DNA of 64,000 bases from Gimesia algae (GCF_007746795.1 NZ_CP036343.1:4563357-4627356), one strand, 5' to 3'; positions 36,647 to 46,033 are shown, counted from the first letter of the stretch. Notes: generated by a model not told the origin, from the sequence alone. Made by a program: numbers and translations.

Positions 36647-36683
36647 GGGTTTTAACCCAAATTCGATGGTCGAGGGTTTAACC
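36647..36683. promoter_or_regulatory. Pair of GGGTT(T)TAACC palindromes
   Basis: GGGTTTTAACCC (36647-36658) and GGGTTTAACC (36674-36683) lie with centres about 26 bases apart in the gap between the minus-strand signalling genes and the divergent MASE3 kinase gene. The spacing of about two and a half helical turns and the shared sequence suggest operators for one regulator controlling both sides. Confidence 0.35.
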
Positions 36684-36867
36684 TTAGTTACCATGAGGTA
36701 TTCCACTTCACCATCAATTGCCAGACAAAGCCCACCTATCACCAAAATGGATCTGAGACTATAAGCTGAATGTACCTGATGCGGGACTTTGATTGAGACC
36801 GGCTGATTCATTTCACACAACTCGATGATACATATCTGGAAGAGATTCACGTAAGAAGGCATCGAAC

Positions 36868-38832
36868 ATGACGTTTGAGCAAAAACAACACCTGAAGATT
36901 TGGGTATACACGATCGCTGCTAGCTTCTGCCTTGCCTTTGCTGTTCTGCTCCAACACTCGGTCTATCGAGGCTCACAACACTTGCACACCACTATGGAAG
37001 TGGTGGCAACAATGCTGGCGTTTTTTGTTGCGGCCTTATCCCTCGTTCGTTTTTATTCAAAAAAAAATAACCTGTACCTGTTTGTGAGCATGGGTTTCCT
37101 CGGCGTGGCGCTGCTCGACAGTTATCATTGCCTCGTCACCAGTTCCTTCTTTCAGGATCATTTCCCTTCTCCCCCCAAGTCGTTAATCCCCTGGAGCTGG
37201 AATGCTTCGCGAGTCTATCTGGCAGGTTTTATGTATCTCAGTTTCTGGGCATGGAAGCGGGAACAGAAATTAGGAAAAGCGGGACAAATCAGTGACCGTA
37301 GCGTATTAGCCGTAACCGCGATCCTGACTCTATTCAGTTTTTTGTTCTTCATCTTTGTTCCACTACCCCGTGCGTATTATCCTGAATTCTTTCTGGGTCG
37401 ACCTGAAGAAATCGTTGCCGGAGTGTTTTTTCTATTGGCTCTCATTGGCTATTACCGGAAGGGGGACTGGCAACACGACGCATTTGAATACTGGATCGTA
37501 ATGTCATTACTCATTGGAACAATTTGTCAGGTAGTGGTCATGTCACGTTCATTCGCTCTTTTCGATGCGATGTTTGACCTGGCACACATCATGAAGATTG
37601 CTTCTTATTCGTGTCTCCTCATCGGCTTGCTGGTCGGCATCCACCACCTCTCTTCAAAAATGCAATCCGATATCCAACTCGTGCATGAACAGTTTGAGCT
37701 GTTAATCGAGGAGTCGCCGGTGGCTATGATCATGATTAATCAGGAGCGCGAGATCATCATCGCCAACCCGGCTACGTCCAACTTTTTTGGCTATAAAAAA
37801 GAGGAATTACTGGGAGAGAAGATCGAGAAACTACTTCCCCAAAGATATCGTCCACAACATCCACAACAGGTTGCTTCTTTTTTTAAGGATGGTAAATCTC
37901 GCCATCTGGATGTAGGGCGCGATCTCATCGGCCTGCATGGAGACGGACACGAATTCCCTGTCGAAATCTTTATCAATTACGTTCAAACGACTCGATCTGG
38001 ACCTGCCGTGATTTGTTCGGTCGTGGATATTTCAAAGTGGAAAATTGCTGAAGCAGAAAATCAACGACAATCTGAAGAACTGAAAAGGTCGAACCTTGCC
38101 TTGGAAAGCATCAATTCCGAACTGGAGCAATTTGCATATATTGCTTCACATGACCTGCAGGAACCCCTCCGCAAGGTCGCTTCCTGCTGCCAGATGCTGA
38201 AAGATGATTACGAAGACAAATTAGATGATGACGGTCGGATGTGGATTGGCTATGCGATTGATGGTGCAGTCCGGATGCGTCAACTGGTGAATGACCTGCT
38301 TGAATTTTCTCGAATCGGCACACTCGGATACGATCCCCAGCCAACTGATGCCCACCAGGCATGTCAGGAAGCGTTATATAATCTTTCTGATTCGATTGAG
38401 CAGAACAAAGCTCAGATTATCTGTCGGCCGCTCCCTGTTGTCCTGGCAGATAAACAGCGTCTGATACAGCTGTTTCAGAATCTGATCGGTAACGGCATTA
38501 AGTACTGTCGTGAAGAACTGACGGTCATTGAAATCGGTGCAGAACCGGAAGGTTCCCACTGGAAGTTTTATATCAAAGATAATGGCATCGGCATTGCGCC
38601 CGAATTTCACGAGCGAATTTTTCAGATCTTTCAACGATTACATCTTAAGAATGAATACTCGGGGACTGGTATTGGCCTCGCGATCTGTAAAAAAGTCGTA
38701 GACAAGTCTGGCGGTAAAATATGGCTTGAATCGCAAGTCGGAAGAGGTACGACTTTCTACTTTACATTGCCGGCAGAAGATCGAGTCAACAAACCCCAGC
38801 CAATCACTGAGGTACATGATCAGGGGACCTGA
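36868..38832 (+). CDS. Sensor histidine kinase with MASE3 and PAS domains
   Basis: 654 residues. The N-terminal 265 residues hold about seven hydrophobic helices of the MASE3 integral membrane sensor type (VATMLAFFVAALSLVRFYS, then LGVALLDSYHCL). A PAS domain follows at about 275-390 (LLIEESPVAMIMINQEREII), then the phosphoacceptor His in YIASHDLQEPLRKV, the form found in phytochrome-like kinases, and an ATPase domain (IKDNGIGIAPEFHERIF, GTGIGLAI). AAGAAGG lies eight bases before the ATG. It is divergent from the six-receiver cluster and very likely feeds it. Confidence 0.92.
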   Translation: MTFEQKQHLKIWVYTIAASFCLAFAVLLQHSVYRGSQHLHTTMEVVATMLAFFVAALSLVRFYSKKNNLYLFVSMGFLGVALLDSYHCLVTSSFFQDHFPSPPKSLIPWSWNASRVYLAGFMYLSFWAWKREQKLGKAGQISDRSVLAVTAILTLFSFLFFIFVPLPRAYYPEFFLGRPEEIVAGVFFLLALIGYYRKGDWQHDAFEYWIVMSLLIGTICQVVVMSRSFALFDAMFDLAHIMKIASYSCLLIGLLVGIHHLSSKMQSDIQLVHEQFELLIEESPVAMIMINQEREIIIANPATSNFFGYKKEELLGEKIEKLLPQRYRPQHPQQVASFFKDGKSRHLDVGRDLIGLHGDGHEFPVEIFINYVQTTRSGPAVICSVVDISKWKIAEAENQRQSEELKRSNLALESINSELEQFAYIASHDLQEPLRKVASCCQMLKDDYEDKLDDDGRMWIGYAIDGAVRMRQLVNDLLEFSRIGTLGYDPQPTDAHQACQEALYNLSDSIEQNKAQIICRPLPVVLADKQRLIQLFQNLIGNGIKYCREELTVIEIGAEPEGSHWKFYIKDNGIGIAPEFHERIFQIFQRLHLKNEYSGTGIGLAICKKVVDKSGGKIWLESQVGRGTTFYFTLPAEDRVNKPQPITEVHDQGT

Positions 38833-38844
38833 TTCCAGCCCCGA

Positions 38845-38888
38845 TTTTTTCTACCACGAAAAACGTGAAATGACACGAAAGCAGGTCG
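38845..38888 (+). repeat. CACGAAA-type intergenic repeat, copy 2
   Basis: TTTTTTCTACCACGAAAAAC, then GTGAAATGACACGAAAGCAGG. Closely related to 26998-27040 and, less so, 39251-39293. Confidence 0.65.
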
Positions 38889-39140
38889 GGCGCTGGTAGT
38901 GAACTTTCAGAATCATCTCTGTTAATCTGCCGGTAAGTTATTGTTTTTTTCCGATGTTGTTTGAGTCGGTTCCATGTCAAATAATCGCCCTGTTCGAGGG
39001 TGGATTTCATGATGGTGACGACGAGTTTTGACCTGATAGATTCCCGGTCAGATTATTTCGTGAGTTTTCGTAATTTTCGTGGTAGTCAATCATTACGTGA
39101 CTGAATGAGCGACTGCTCCCAATAAGATGAAAAACAGGGA

Positions 39141-39240
39141 TTGACAACTCGATTGCGTGGATTATTATCCCTGCGTGAAAGAACGAGCATGGTGCAAGAA
39201 ACAGCCCCACAGGAAGGATCCCGCGGGGCTGTTTCGTTTT
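39141..39240 (+). ncRNA. Candidate small RNA with its own promoter and terminator
   Basis: A consensus -35 TTGACA (39141-39146) and a -10 TATTAT (39163-39168), 16 bases apart, precede a short stretch that ends in an 11-bp perfect GC-rich hairpin (39198-39208 with 39225-39235) and GTTTT. The predicted transcript would start near 39175 and be about 65 bases. It sits between genes that do not use this terminator closely. The stretch also encodes a 17-codon frame from ATG 39189, so a small peptide or leader is an alternative. Confidence 0.5.
39198..39240 (+). terminator. Strong rho-independent terminator
   Basis: GAAACAGCCCC (39198-39208) pairs fully with GGGGCTGTTTC (39225-39235), followed by GTTTT. 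It is about 365 bases past the MASE3 kinase stop, so it more likely ends the small transcript from the promoter at 39141. Confidence 0.75.
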
Positions 39241-39250
39241 GAACATTCAG

Positions 39251-39293
39251 ATTTTTTGCTACCACGGACAACACGAAATAACACGAACGCCTG
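39251..39293 (+). repeat. CACGAAA-type intergenic repeat, copy 3 (diverged)
   Basis: TTTTTTGCTACCACGGACAA, then CACGAAATAACACGAACGCC. Same layout as the copies at 26998 and 38845 with more changes. Confidence 0.55.
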
Positions 39294-39331
39294 GCTGGTA
39301 ACCTGTTACTGTTTTTCAGGGTGCCGCAGGG

Positions 39332-39856
39332 TCATTGATTTATATTGTTTACTTTAATGATCTGCACGGATTTGAGATCGTATTCGACCTCATAGAGTTT
39401 GCCCAGACATTCTGCTTCGTACCTGAGTTTCGTCCCCGTCGGTCCCGTGCATCTGATTCTAAGTTGTTCCGTGCCCAACTGTGTCTGAAGAGACTGAAAG
39501 ACCTGATAGTAATCAGATCCGTCGTCCTGAAGGAAATCGTTTGCGTCCCGCCAGTTATCTTTCGACTTCCCCTTTTCAATCCTGTTGACATGATTGCGTG
39601 CCATTACTTCTCTCCTCGAATAGCCGGAAACCAAGTCAGCGATGCCTGTGTCCCATTTTATTTCTTCGGTGTGTGCTTCACCGTCACGCTCTTCATTGGA
39701 GGGGATTCCACCAAAACTCAGCCCTTCGATTTCCGGAGATGGTGGTTCAGAGGTAGTCCGCCCCTCAGATGAGATCACCTCTACCGTATGATCCGTTATA
39801 TGTGTCTCGGTGCAGGCTACGAGAATAATCAGACTGGGGAGAATGATGTGTTTCAT
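39332..39856 (-). CDS. Hypothetical lipoprotein
   Basis: A 174-residue protein with a short leader and lipobox LVAC (Cys15). The mature part is acidic, rich in Glu, Ser and Asp, and has no recognised domain. The C-terminal third (RIRCTGPTGTKLRYEAECLG, then LYEVEYDLKSVQIIKV) looks like a small beta-strand domain. I do not recognise the family. No operon partner is evident. Confidence 0.6.
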   Translation of the reverse strand: MKHIILPSLIILVACTETHITDHTVEVISSEGRTTSEPPSPEIEGLSFGGIPSNEERDGEAHTEEIKWDTGIADLVSGYSRREVMARNHVNRIEKGKSKDNWRDANDFLQDDGSDYYQVFQSLQTQLGTEQLRIRCTGPTGTKLRYEAECLGKLYEVEYDLKSVQIIKVNNINQ

Positions 39857-40075
39857 GCCTGTTAGAGTTGTCGGGGACTGTCAGAGTTCCCGAAATGTGT
39901 TCGTGATCTGAATTTTATAAAAGACCTGCGCGATGTTCATCTGCGGCTTGTCTGGCTCGTCTTTTCTATCGATGTGGAACTGATTGTCTGGGCGCAGTTT
40001 ATTGACCTGTCTCGTATCAGATTTGACGGAGGACGATCCAGCATGCCAGTAGTCGCTCTCCCTTAGTGTGGCTGA

Positions 40076-41215
40076 TTAATTTTTGTCTGATTCTCGGTTG
40101 CGTTGCAAGTTTTCCAATCTTTGGTAGTCAGTGGAAAGGGGATCGACGGGTTCTTCGTAAACAATGGCCCATCCACACTCGGGTTCGACTTCCAGTGTCT
40201 CATCATCCTGGGAAACCCCAAGCAGGCCACCAACCAGTCGCATCTTCGTTTCTCGTTCCCCCCAAAATACTGTGAGTGGAACGGACGTGAAGCAGGACGG
40301 GATCGCTGACAATCCGACGCCTTGTGGATTATCCCACCGTTCCTTCCAATTCTGCTGGTCATCAATGCTCAATCGCTCGTTCCAGTCACTCAGATAGGGA
40401 TTCGGGTAGAGCTTTTCGGAATTGTTATCCTTGAAATAGGGAAACAGCACATTGGCCCACCCTGTCATCACCGCAGGCCCTGATCCGCTGTTATAACGAA
40501 ACAAGGACTTCCAGAATTCTGTATTCACCTGCCCTTTCTTAGCATTAACAAACTCTCCAAGAATCGGGTCGAGCGCACTGATCCAATCGTTTAGTCCATA
40601 GTCCGCAAATCGTCGAACACAGTGCCGCAGTTTCTCCCAGTCTTCAATTGTTCCGGTAAGCGTAATCGAAGGTATCCCGCATCCTGCATATAAAATGTAC
40701 TCGAAGTATGACTTGAATGTCTCCATTGCCATCAGACTAGAGACGGCTCGTTCCACCGGTCCGGTTGTGCTGAAATCAGCCTGGACCAGTTCAGATAATC
40801 CTCCGGTGTGATCCGCAATCTGCTGATTGAAATCAGAAAACACTTCTGGCCATGGATTTTCTTCACCTGGTGAAAAATCCGTTCGGCTAACAATTAGTTC
40901 CTTCTTGCCCGAATGCGAAACAAAATGATGCCGCAGAGACTCAGCGTTTTCATTTACATGAAGTGCAAAGCCGCGCACCAGCGTAATCCAGATCACATCC
41001 GGTGAGAGTCGAAGCGGGAAATGATCGTAAAAAGACATTTTCATCGCCGTTATCAAGGCATGGTCATCATCACAGGCAACAAGCGGCTTACGAGGAAACC
41101 ACGTTGCTTCGATTGGACGCCGAAAGGCAACTCTTAATTTACCCACGTAGTCCACTTTCTCTGGAGGCGTTTTGGGAATCACATCCGGTGAGACAGGGAA
41201 TTTCGTGTGTGTCAT
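40076..41215 (-). CDS. DUF4419 domain-containing protein
   Basis: A 379-residue soluble protein with no signal peptide. The block MSFYDHFPLRLSPDVIWITL, with HVNENAESLRHHFVSHSGKK soon after, is characteristic of the DUF4419 family, found in fungi and scattered bacteria and of unknown function. A second block, AGCGIPSITLTGTIEDWEKL, is also typical. ATG 41215 has GGAGCAG upstream. It is a single gene in a gene-poor stretch. The patchy distribution of this family suggests horizontal spread. Confidence 0.8.
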   Translation of the reverse strand: MTHTKFPVSPDVIPKTPPEKVDYVGKLRVAFRRPIEATWFPRKPLVACDDDHALITAMKMSFYDHFPLRLSPDVIWITLVRGFALHVNENAESLRHHFVSHSGKKELIVSRTDFSPGEENPWPEVFSDFNQQIADHTGGLSELVQADFSTTGPVERAVSSLMAMETFKSYFEYILYAGCGIPSITLTGTIEDWEKLRHCVRRFADYGLNDWISALDPILGEFVNAKKGQVNTEFWKSLFRYNSGSGPAVMTGWANVLFPYFKDNNSEKLYPNPYLSDWNERLSIDDQQNWKERWDNPQGVGLSAIPSCFTSVPLTVFWGERETKMRLVGGLLGVSQDDETLEVEPECGWAIVYEEPVDPLSTDYQRLENLQRNRESDKN

Positions 41216-42347
41216 AATAAACTGCTCCTATACATGGTGCTTCACATACCTGCATTATGAACCACACCGCGCTTACTGTTGATTAGGATATTTAGATCAA
41301 AGTAACTATGGTTCGGACTTGCATGTGCTCTGCTTCTTCTCAATCACGGTTCCGGGAAACGATCAAAAGTGAGTCAGGAGATAACATTTTAACTGTTTAG
41401 ATCATCATGGGACACAAAATCTCGCTTTAAACGAAGAAATCGTCGTCAACTGTAAAGATGCTGGGAGTGCCATACTGGTTCGTAATTCCTGAATATGAAG
41501 TAGCAAAGAATTCAAGATGTCAACATTCGACAAGTTAATCAGTAATACGAAGCATCCTCGCGACCAAATGAATTACGTGCCACATATTCATCTGCCGGGT
41601 TTCGGGTGAAATCTGGTAGGATCTGTCTATTGAGTCGAATTGCGGAATGACACAGGGGGCATCCTCTGCGGCTGGGCAGGTCAGTCAGTGGAAACATTAT
41701 TGTGCGTTTCCTCTGACAGTTTCCTGCTCGCTGCGCTCGGCCCGGATGTGCATCCGGGCCTACCCTTTTCGATTGGTGTTTTATTATTCTCTCGATCGTT
41801 GTTGGGCGAGCCAACTGTGCCCTGGTCGCTGATTTTAAAGATATAGGAGTTTTTCAGTTGTCCTGTTACTTTTCTATTTTGCATGGTGGATTATTTTGTG
41901 GAAGTGCGTGGGAGAGTCAAGGGGAGATGAACAATTTCAGTTGGCGATATGGGTTGATACAGGACCGATATAAGGCGATCTCGAGGCGGTTTCGGCGTGA
42001 AGCATTCCGATGTGCGGCGACCCGCAGGCATACATTCGGAACTGGTGCTGTTATGAGAACTGACTATCTGGAAAAAAGGGCTGATATTTGAGTGATGATG
42101 GCGAACTGGTGTCGCGTGTTTAAGTGCACTGTAAACTGGGCACGCGCGCGACTCAAAACAACGTTTATCGATATCGTCGCGGCGGAGTCAAGTCGAATCT
42201 CTTCAGTAGCGGTTCGCGATGTGCACGGAGCTGAATATGAATTTTCGATAAACAGTGGCTCTGTCTACTTGTGTCAGCCGCGCACTTGAACACAATTGGT
42301 TCTGAACATTGTCTGTTGCATACATCCTGCTGAATTGAGGCCCGACT
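41216..42347. other. Gene-less stretch with a GC palindrome repeat
   Basis: About 1.1 kb without a supported gene; the short frames here have neither domain nor convincing start. The only structured part is the repeat at 41725-41765. Confidence 0.45.
41725..41765. repeat. Intergenic repeat with a 10-bp-arm palindrome
   Basis: A GCTCGCTGCGCTC lead runs into GGCCCGGATG-TG-CATCCGGGCC (41739-41760), a perfect palindrome with a two-base centre, then TACCC. Partial relatives stand at 22624 and about 25350. Confidence 0.6.
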
Positions 42348-43340
42348 GTGAAACGCTTCTCTCTCCTGTTTGTTTTCCTCGTGTTGTTTTTGCTGACACC
42401 AGAGTCAACACAGGCCTGGAATTACGCCGGGCATCGGGTGATTGCTTCGATCGCCTGGGATCAGCTGACGCCGGAAACGCAGACGGCGATGATTGCATTG
42501 CTGAAACAGCATCCCCGGTTTGAACAGGATTTCCAGTCACGGATGCCGGAGGTGATCCGCAAGGCGAGCCCTGCGGTTCAGGATCGCTGGCTGTTCATGC
42601 GGGCCGCGACCTGGCCGGATATTGCCCGCAGTTTTAAAGAAGCGGATCGCGAGAAGTATCATCATGGCACGTGGCATTACATCAATCAGCCGATCTACCT
42701 GGACACAGCTTCCGAACAGGCATTGAGTTCAAATCTGCCTGTGAACACCGCCAGGTCGATCAGACCGGAAGACGATCCGCTGCAGTTCAATATTCTGCAG
42801 GCGCTGGAGTATAACGTCGCGCAAATGACAGCCCCTGCTGTCAGCCCGGCGGACAAAGCGCTGGCGCTCTGCTGGATTATGCATCTGACCGGGGACAGCC
42901 ATCAACCCCTGCATTCTTCTGCTTTGTTCAGCAAAGGCTCCTTTCCCGAAGGAGACCGCGGGGGGAACAGTATTCGCATTGGCAAATCGAATCTGCATGC
43001 GCAGTGGGATGGTTTGCTGGGAAACAGTTTCAAGGATTCGGAAATTGTGAGTCAGGCGGTCGGACTGGCTCGCGACCCGGCGTTAAAGCAACTGGGCGAA
43101 CAGGCGACAAAGAATCTGAATTATGCTGTCTGGATCGATGAGAGTCACGCACTGGCTAAAAGTGCCGGCTACACTCAGTTGATTTTGGACGCAGTGAAAC
43201 AGAATGATGCGCCTCAGAATGAATTCATCAAACTCACGGCCTTGCCCGCTGAATACTATCGATCAGCGGGCACGATCGCTGCCAAACGGGCGGCTCAGTC
43301 CGGCTGGCGACTGGCGGCAGTGATTAACGGCTTTCAGTAA
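42348..43340 (+). CDS. Secreted S1/P1 nuclease
   Basis: 330 residues. The signal peptide ends before Trp24, and the mature N-terminus WNYAGH gives Trp1 and His6 of the P1-nuclease zinc site. The other zinc ligands are visible: Asp in ATWPDIAR, His in HGTWHYINQP, His/Asp/His in WIMHLTGDSHQPLH, and HxxxD in LHAQWDGLL. All three zinc ions should therefore bind, and the enzyme should cut single-stranded DNA or RNA and remove 3' phosphates outside the cell, probably for phosphate or nucleotide scavenging. The start is GTG with GAGG seven bases upstream. No partner genes. Confidence 0.93.
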   Translation: MKRFSLLFVFLVLFLLTPESTQAWNYAGHRVIASIAWDQLTPETQTAMIALLKQHPRFEQDFQSRMPEVIRKASPAVQDRWLFMRAATWPDIARSFKEADREKYHHGTWHYINQPIYLDTASEQALSSNLPVNTARSIRPEDDPLQFNILQALEYNVAQMTAPAVSPADKALALCWIMHLTGDSHQPLHSSALFSKGSFPEGDRGGNSIRIGKSNLHAQWDGLLGNSFKDSEIVSQAVGLARDPALKQLGEQATKNLNYAVWIDESHALAKSAGYTQLILDAVKQNDAPQNEFIKLTALPAEYYRSAGTIAAKRAAQSGWRLAAVINGFQ

Positions 43341-43609
43341 TATCGCGAGAATCTTTCAAATGCCGGGTTCGGGTTCGACAGGTTTGACCTTCCACCAGAC
43401 GAGGATCAGCGAAGGAAATTTGTCGCCTTCATGATCGTCCATGCTCCGCCGGGCAGAAACTGTGTGAGGACATCGAGTTAAAGAGGCTGTGAATGCACCT
43501 GATTACACCGAACTGTAAGAAAGATCATCATTTCATGCAATTCGTATTTTCAACAGTCGCAAACCCGCTGCATTCAAGACTTTTCAGCAGTAAGTGATGC
43601 GATGCTTCT

Positions 43610-45919
43610 TCAACCGGCATTCATCTGTTGCAGGATGCGAACGGTGTCGCGGGCAGCAGTTTCCGGCTTGAGTGCCGTGGCTGCGACTCCGGAAACGACG
43701 CGGGTGATATTATGATCGACCTGACCTGCTTTTCCCCAGAGTGATCCATCAGGCGATGTCATATAAACAGAGAAAGTCCGGTGCCCGGTTCCCGGTCGTT
43801 CGCCGATGATATGCAGGATGGCCCGATTTCCGGATAACCCTCCGAACAGGAGTTCCCCCACCTGGTATCCCGCACGGACGCGGCCTGATCTCACGATAAT
43901 ATTGCGGTCGGCGGTAGAGAACCCTGCGGACTTTAACTCCTGTCTGAGCAGACTGAGAAATGGATCGAGATGTCCTTCCTGCATGATGGACAGCGCATTG
44001 AGTCCATCGGAAATCACAATCTGTACGTTAAATTTGTTGAGATAGGATTCGCGCAGACTCCGAATCGATTTGACGGATGGCTCTGAAAGTTGTTCTCCGG
44101 TTGTGGGGTGGAGGATGTACTCCAGCCGATCACTGGAATTCGTTTCCACGGGAAGCACTTCAGGCACGCTGGCGACAAACACCGGAGTCAGTTCTGCCCA
44201 GATACTTTTTTTGGCATCGTCATAAATCTGATCGATCTGGATCTTCAATGCCGGCGCCAACTCAGCCTGTGTTTTCCCAAAGCCTTCCGCGAGAAACAAA
44301 CCGCGACTGCGGACTTCGTTCATCTGTAGGCGGCCTTCATTCAGGATGATTTCTTCACCGCGGGTATCACCTTTTTTCCGTCGATACTGCAGATACACGT
44401 ACAACGGATTCCCAAAGTTCCCGGTTGGTTTGCCTTGGCTATCGATGACGTTCAATTCTTGAAAGAACGACCACAGGGCATCATTGACACGGTAGCCGAA
44501 CTTCTCGCGAATTCTGACATGATCCTGAAATCCTGTGGTGAGATAACCGAGCATGGGATCAATCTTTGTCGGCAGAGCCATCAGGTAAGCCGGGTTGGCG
44601 GGCATGATCTGATCCAGACACCAGTCAAGATCGTGGAGAGAGACGTCCATATGCAGGGTCGAGCAGACATCCAGGCCAATAGTCAGGCCATGCAGTTTGC
44701 CCATGACAATATCTTCCAGGCAGCAGCGAACCAACTGTTCGCGCGAACGGAAGACTTCGGGGCCGATAAAGCCGGCGACATCATTCAAGTGTACCCAGGG
44801 AGCAGGTTCCCGGCCGCTTGCCTGCTGTGCGGTCGCGACTTCCCTCGTCAACGCGCGGGCGAAGCCATATTTACGGGATTCGTGCAGCACCATATCGAAG
44901 CCATGGCTGTGACCATTAGTGAAATCGGCCCCCTGCCCGGTTTCAAAGTACAAAGCGTACTGCCCGGTGCGCGAGCGGGCGTAGTCTCGCATTTTCTTCA
45001 GGTCGATATCAAAGGTCTGATTCGCGGCATCACTGCCGGCGATACTTTGAAACCAGAGAGCCGTACTGCCGGGACTGCGGCGTTCGACTTCGGCCTGCAC
45101 ATCGATATGTGAGAGCACACAATGCGGCAGAACGTGGTCGATTCCAAATGTCACCAGCAGGTCACGGAGCACCAGTTCGATGGCTGCTACCGATTCGGGT
45201 TCACTGGAAACCGGATTCGTTCCCAGTACGACATCGCCCACAGCATACGACCAGCCATCCAGTACCTGCCAGAAAATATCATCGGGATTGTCAGTCGGAG
45301 AGTTCGGTTGAATGCGGGCTCCCAGATAACCTTTCGCGCCGATCTGGCTGCCTGGTAATGAATTGAAGATTTTGGAGCCGACCGTAATCAGTTCCTGCTG
45401 ACTCATCAGTTTCACAACGCAGCCAATCACATCGCTGGATAGCTGCTGTGAGATCTGCTTGATGATTGCCTCGTTTTCGGTCAAGAGGAACTGTTTCAGA
45501 TCTCCTACGGTTTCAATTGTGCGGGAAGCGGTTGAGACGGCTTTCGCCGGGGTAATGTATTCAGTCAAATTGTCCTGATAGACCGGATGAGCGTTGATAT
45601 CTTTGATACGGGTATTCGTCAACAGAGATCTGGCATTCAACTGAGAGGGTTGATCAGCGGCAGCCACGCCGATCATTTGATCGCCCTCTTTGAATTCATT
45701 GGCGGCTCCGAGCAACTGGCGATACAAAACAGGATCGAAACCGCCGCGCCTACGATCGATGTAGGAATACAGATCTTCCCCTTCGTGAATCTCAGGGATC
45801 GAAACCTCGCCGACACTTTCCGTTTCAGCGGTCACTTTCCTGGACTGCGTCAAAGAAACGGTGACCGCGAGCGGTGCTCCCAGCATGGCCTGTACGAAGT
45901 CGCGTCTGTTCAACGGCAC
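43610..45919 (-). CDS. Fused ethanolamine ammonia-lyase EutB-EutC with Tat-like leader
   Basis: 769 residues joining both subunits of the adenosylcobalamin-dependent lyase that splits ethanolamine into acetaldehyde and ammonia. EutB part (about 40-530): residues matching the known substrate and cobalamin contacts are all present: Arg202 and Gln204 in ARIQPNSPTDN, Asn225 in GTNPV, Glu326 in YFETGQG and Asp417 in GLDVC. EutC part (about 590-769): VISDGLNALS and IIGERPGTGHR. The N-terminus NRRDFVQAMLGAPLAVTVSL looks like a twin-arginine signal, although the normal enzyme is cytoplasmic. The GTG start has AGGAA eight bases upstream. No EutA reactivase or microcompartment genes are nearby. Last gene of the IclR/PSD1/DUF1501 run. 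Confidence 0.9.
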   Translation of the reverse strand: MPLNRRDFVQAMLGAPLAVTVSLTQSRKVTAETESVGEVSIPEIHEGEDLYSYIDRRRGGFDPVLYRQLLGAANEFKEGDQMIGVAAADQPSQLNARSLLTNTRIKDINAHPVYQDNLTEYITPAKAVSTASRTIETVGDLKQFLLTENEAIIKQISQQLSSDVIGCVVKLMSQQELITVGSKIFNSLPGSQIGAKGYLGARIQPNSPTDNPDDIFWQVLDGWSYAVGDVVLGTNPVSSEPESVAAIELVLRDLLVTFGIDHVLPHCVLSHIDVQAEVERRSPGSTALWFQSIAGSDAANQTFDIDLKKMRDYARSRTGQYALYFETGQGADFTNGHSHGFDMVLHESRKYGFARALTREVATAQQASGREPAPWVHLNDVAGFIGPEVFRSREQLVRCCLEDIVMGKLHGLTIGLDVCSTLHMDVSLHDLDWCLDQIMPANPAYLMALPTKIDPMLGYLTTGFQDHVRIREKFGYRVNDALWSFFQELNVIDSQGKPTGNFGNPLYVYLQYRRKKGDTRGEEIILNEGRLQMNEVRSRGLFLAEGFGKTQAELAPALKIQIDQIYDDAKKSIWAELTPVFVASVPEVLPVETNSSDRLEYILHPTTGEQLSEPSVKSIRSLRESYLNKFNVQIVISDGLNALSIMQEGHLDPFLSLLRQELKSAGFSTADRNIIVRSGRVRAGYQVGELLFGGLSGNRAILHIIGERPGTGHRTFSVYMTSPDGSLWGKAGQVDHNITRVVSGVAATALKPETAARDTVRILQQMNAG

Positions 45920-46033
45920 GGTTCTATTTCCTTAACGAAGTGAGCGGGGACTCAAACGCCAGGGATAGCGTGCCCTGACAGAAGAGGTTTATGATACCAT
46001 GTTGGAAAACAGGAGATCAAGAAATGACTGAGA

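Noticed and set aside
39157-39357. 66-codon frame over the candidate small RNA
   Set aside because: Starts at the -10 region of the predicted promoter and runs through the terminator hairpin, so unlikely to be translated.
41640-42289. Several 60-77-codon frames between the DUF4419 and S1/P1 genes
   Set aside because: They cross repeat DNA, are rich in Cys/Trp/Arg as random frames are, and lack ribosome sites.
44435-45112. 225-codon open frame on the plus strand
   Set aside because: Antisense to the EutBC fusion; no domain or ribosome site.
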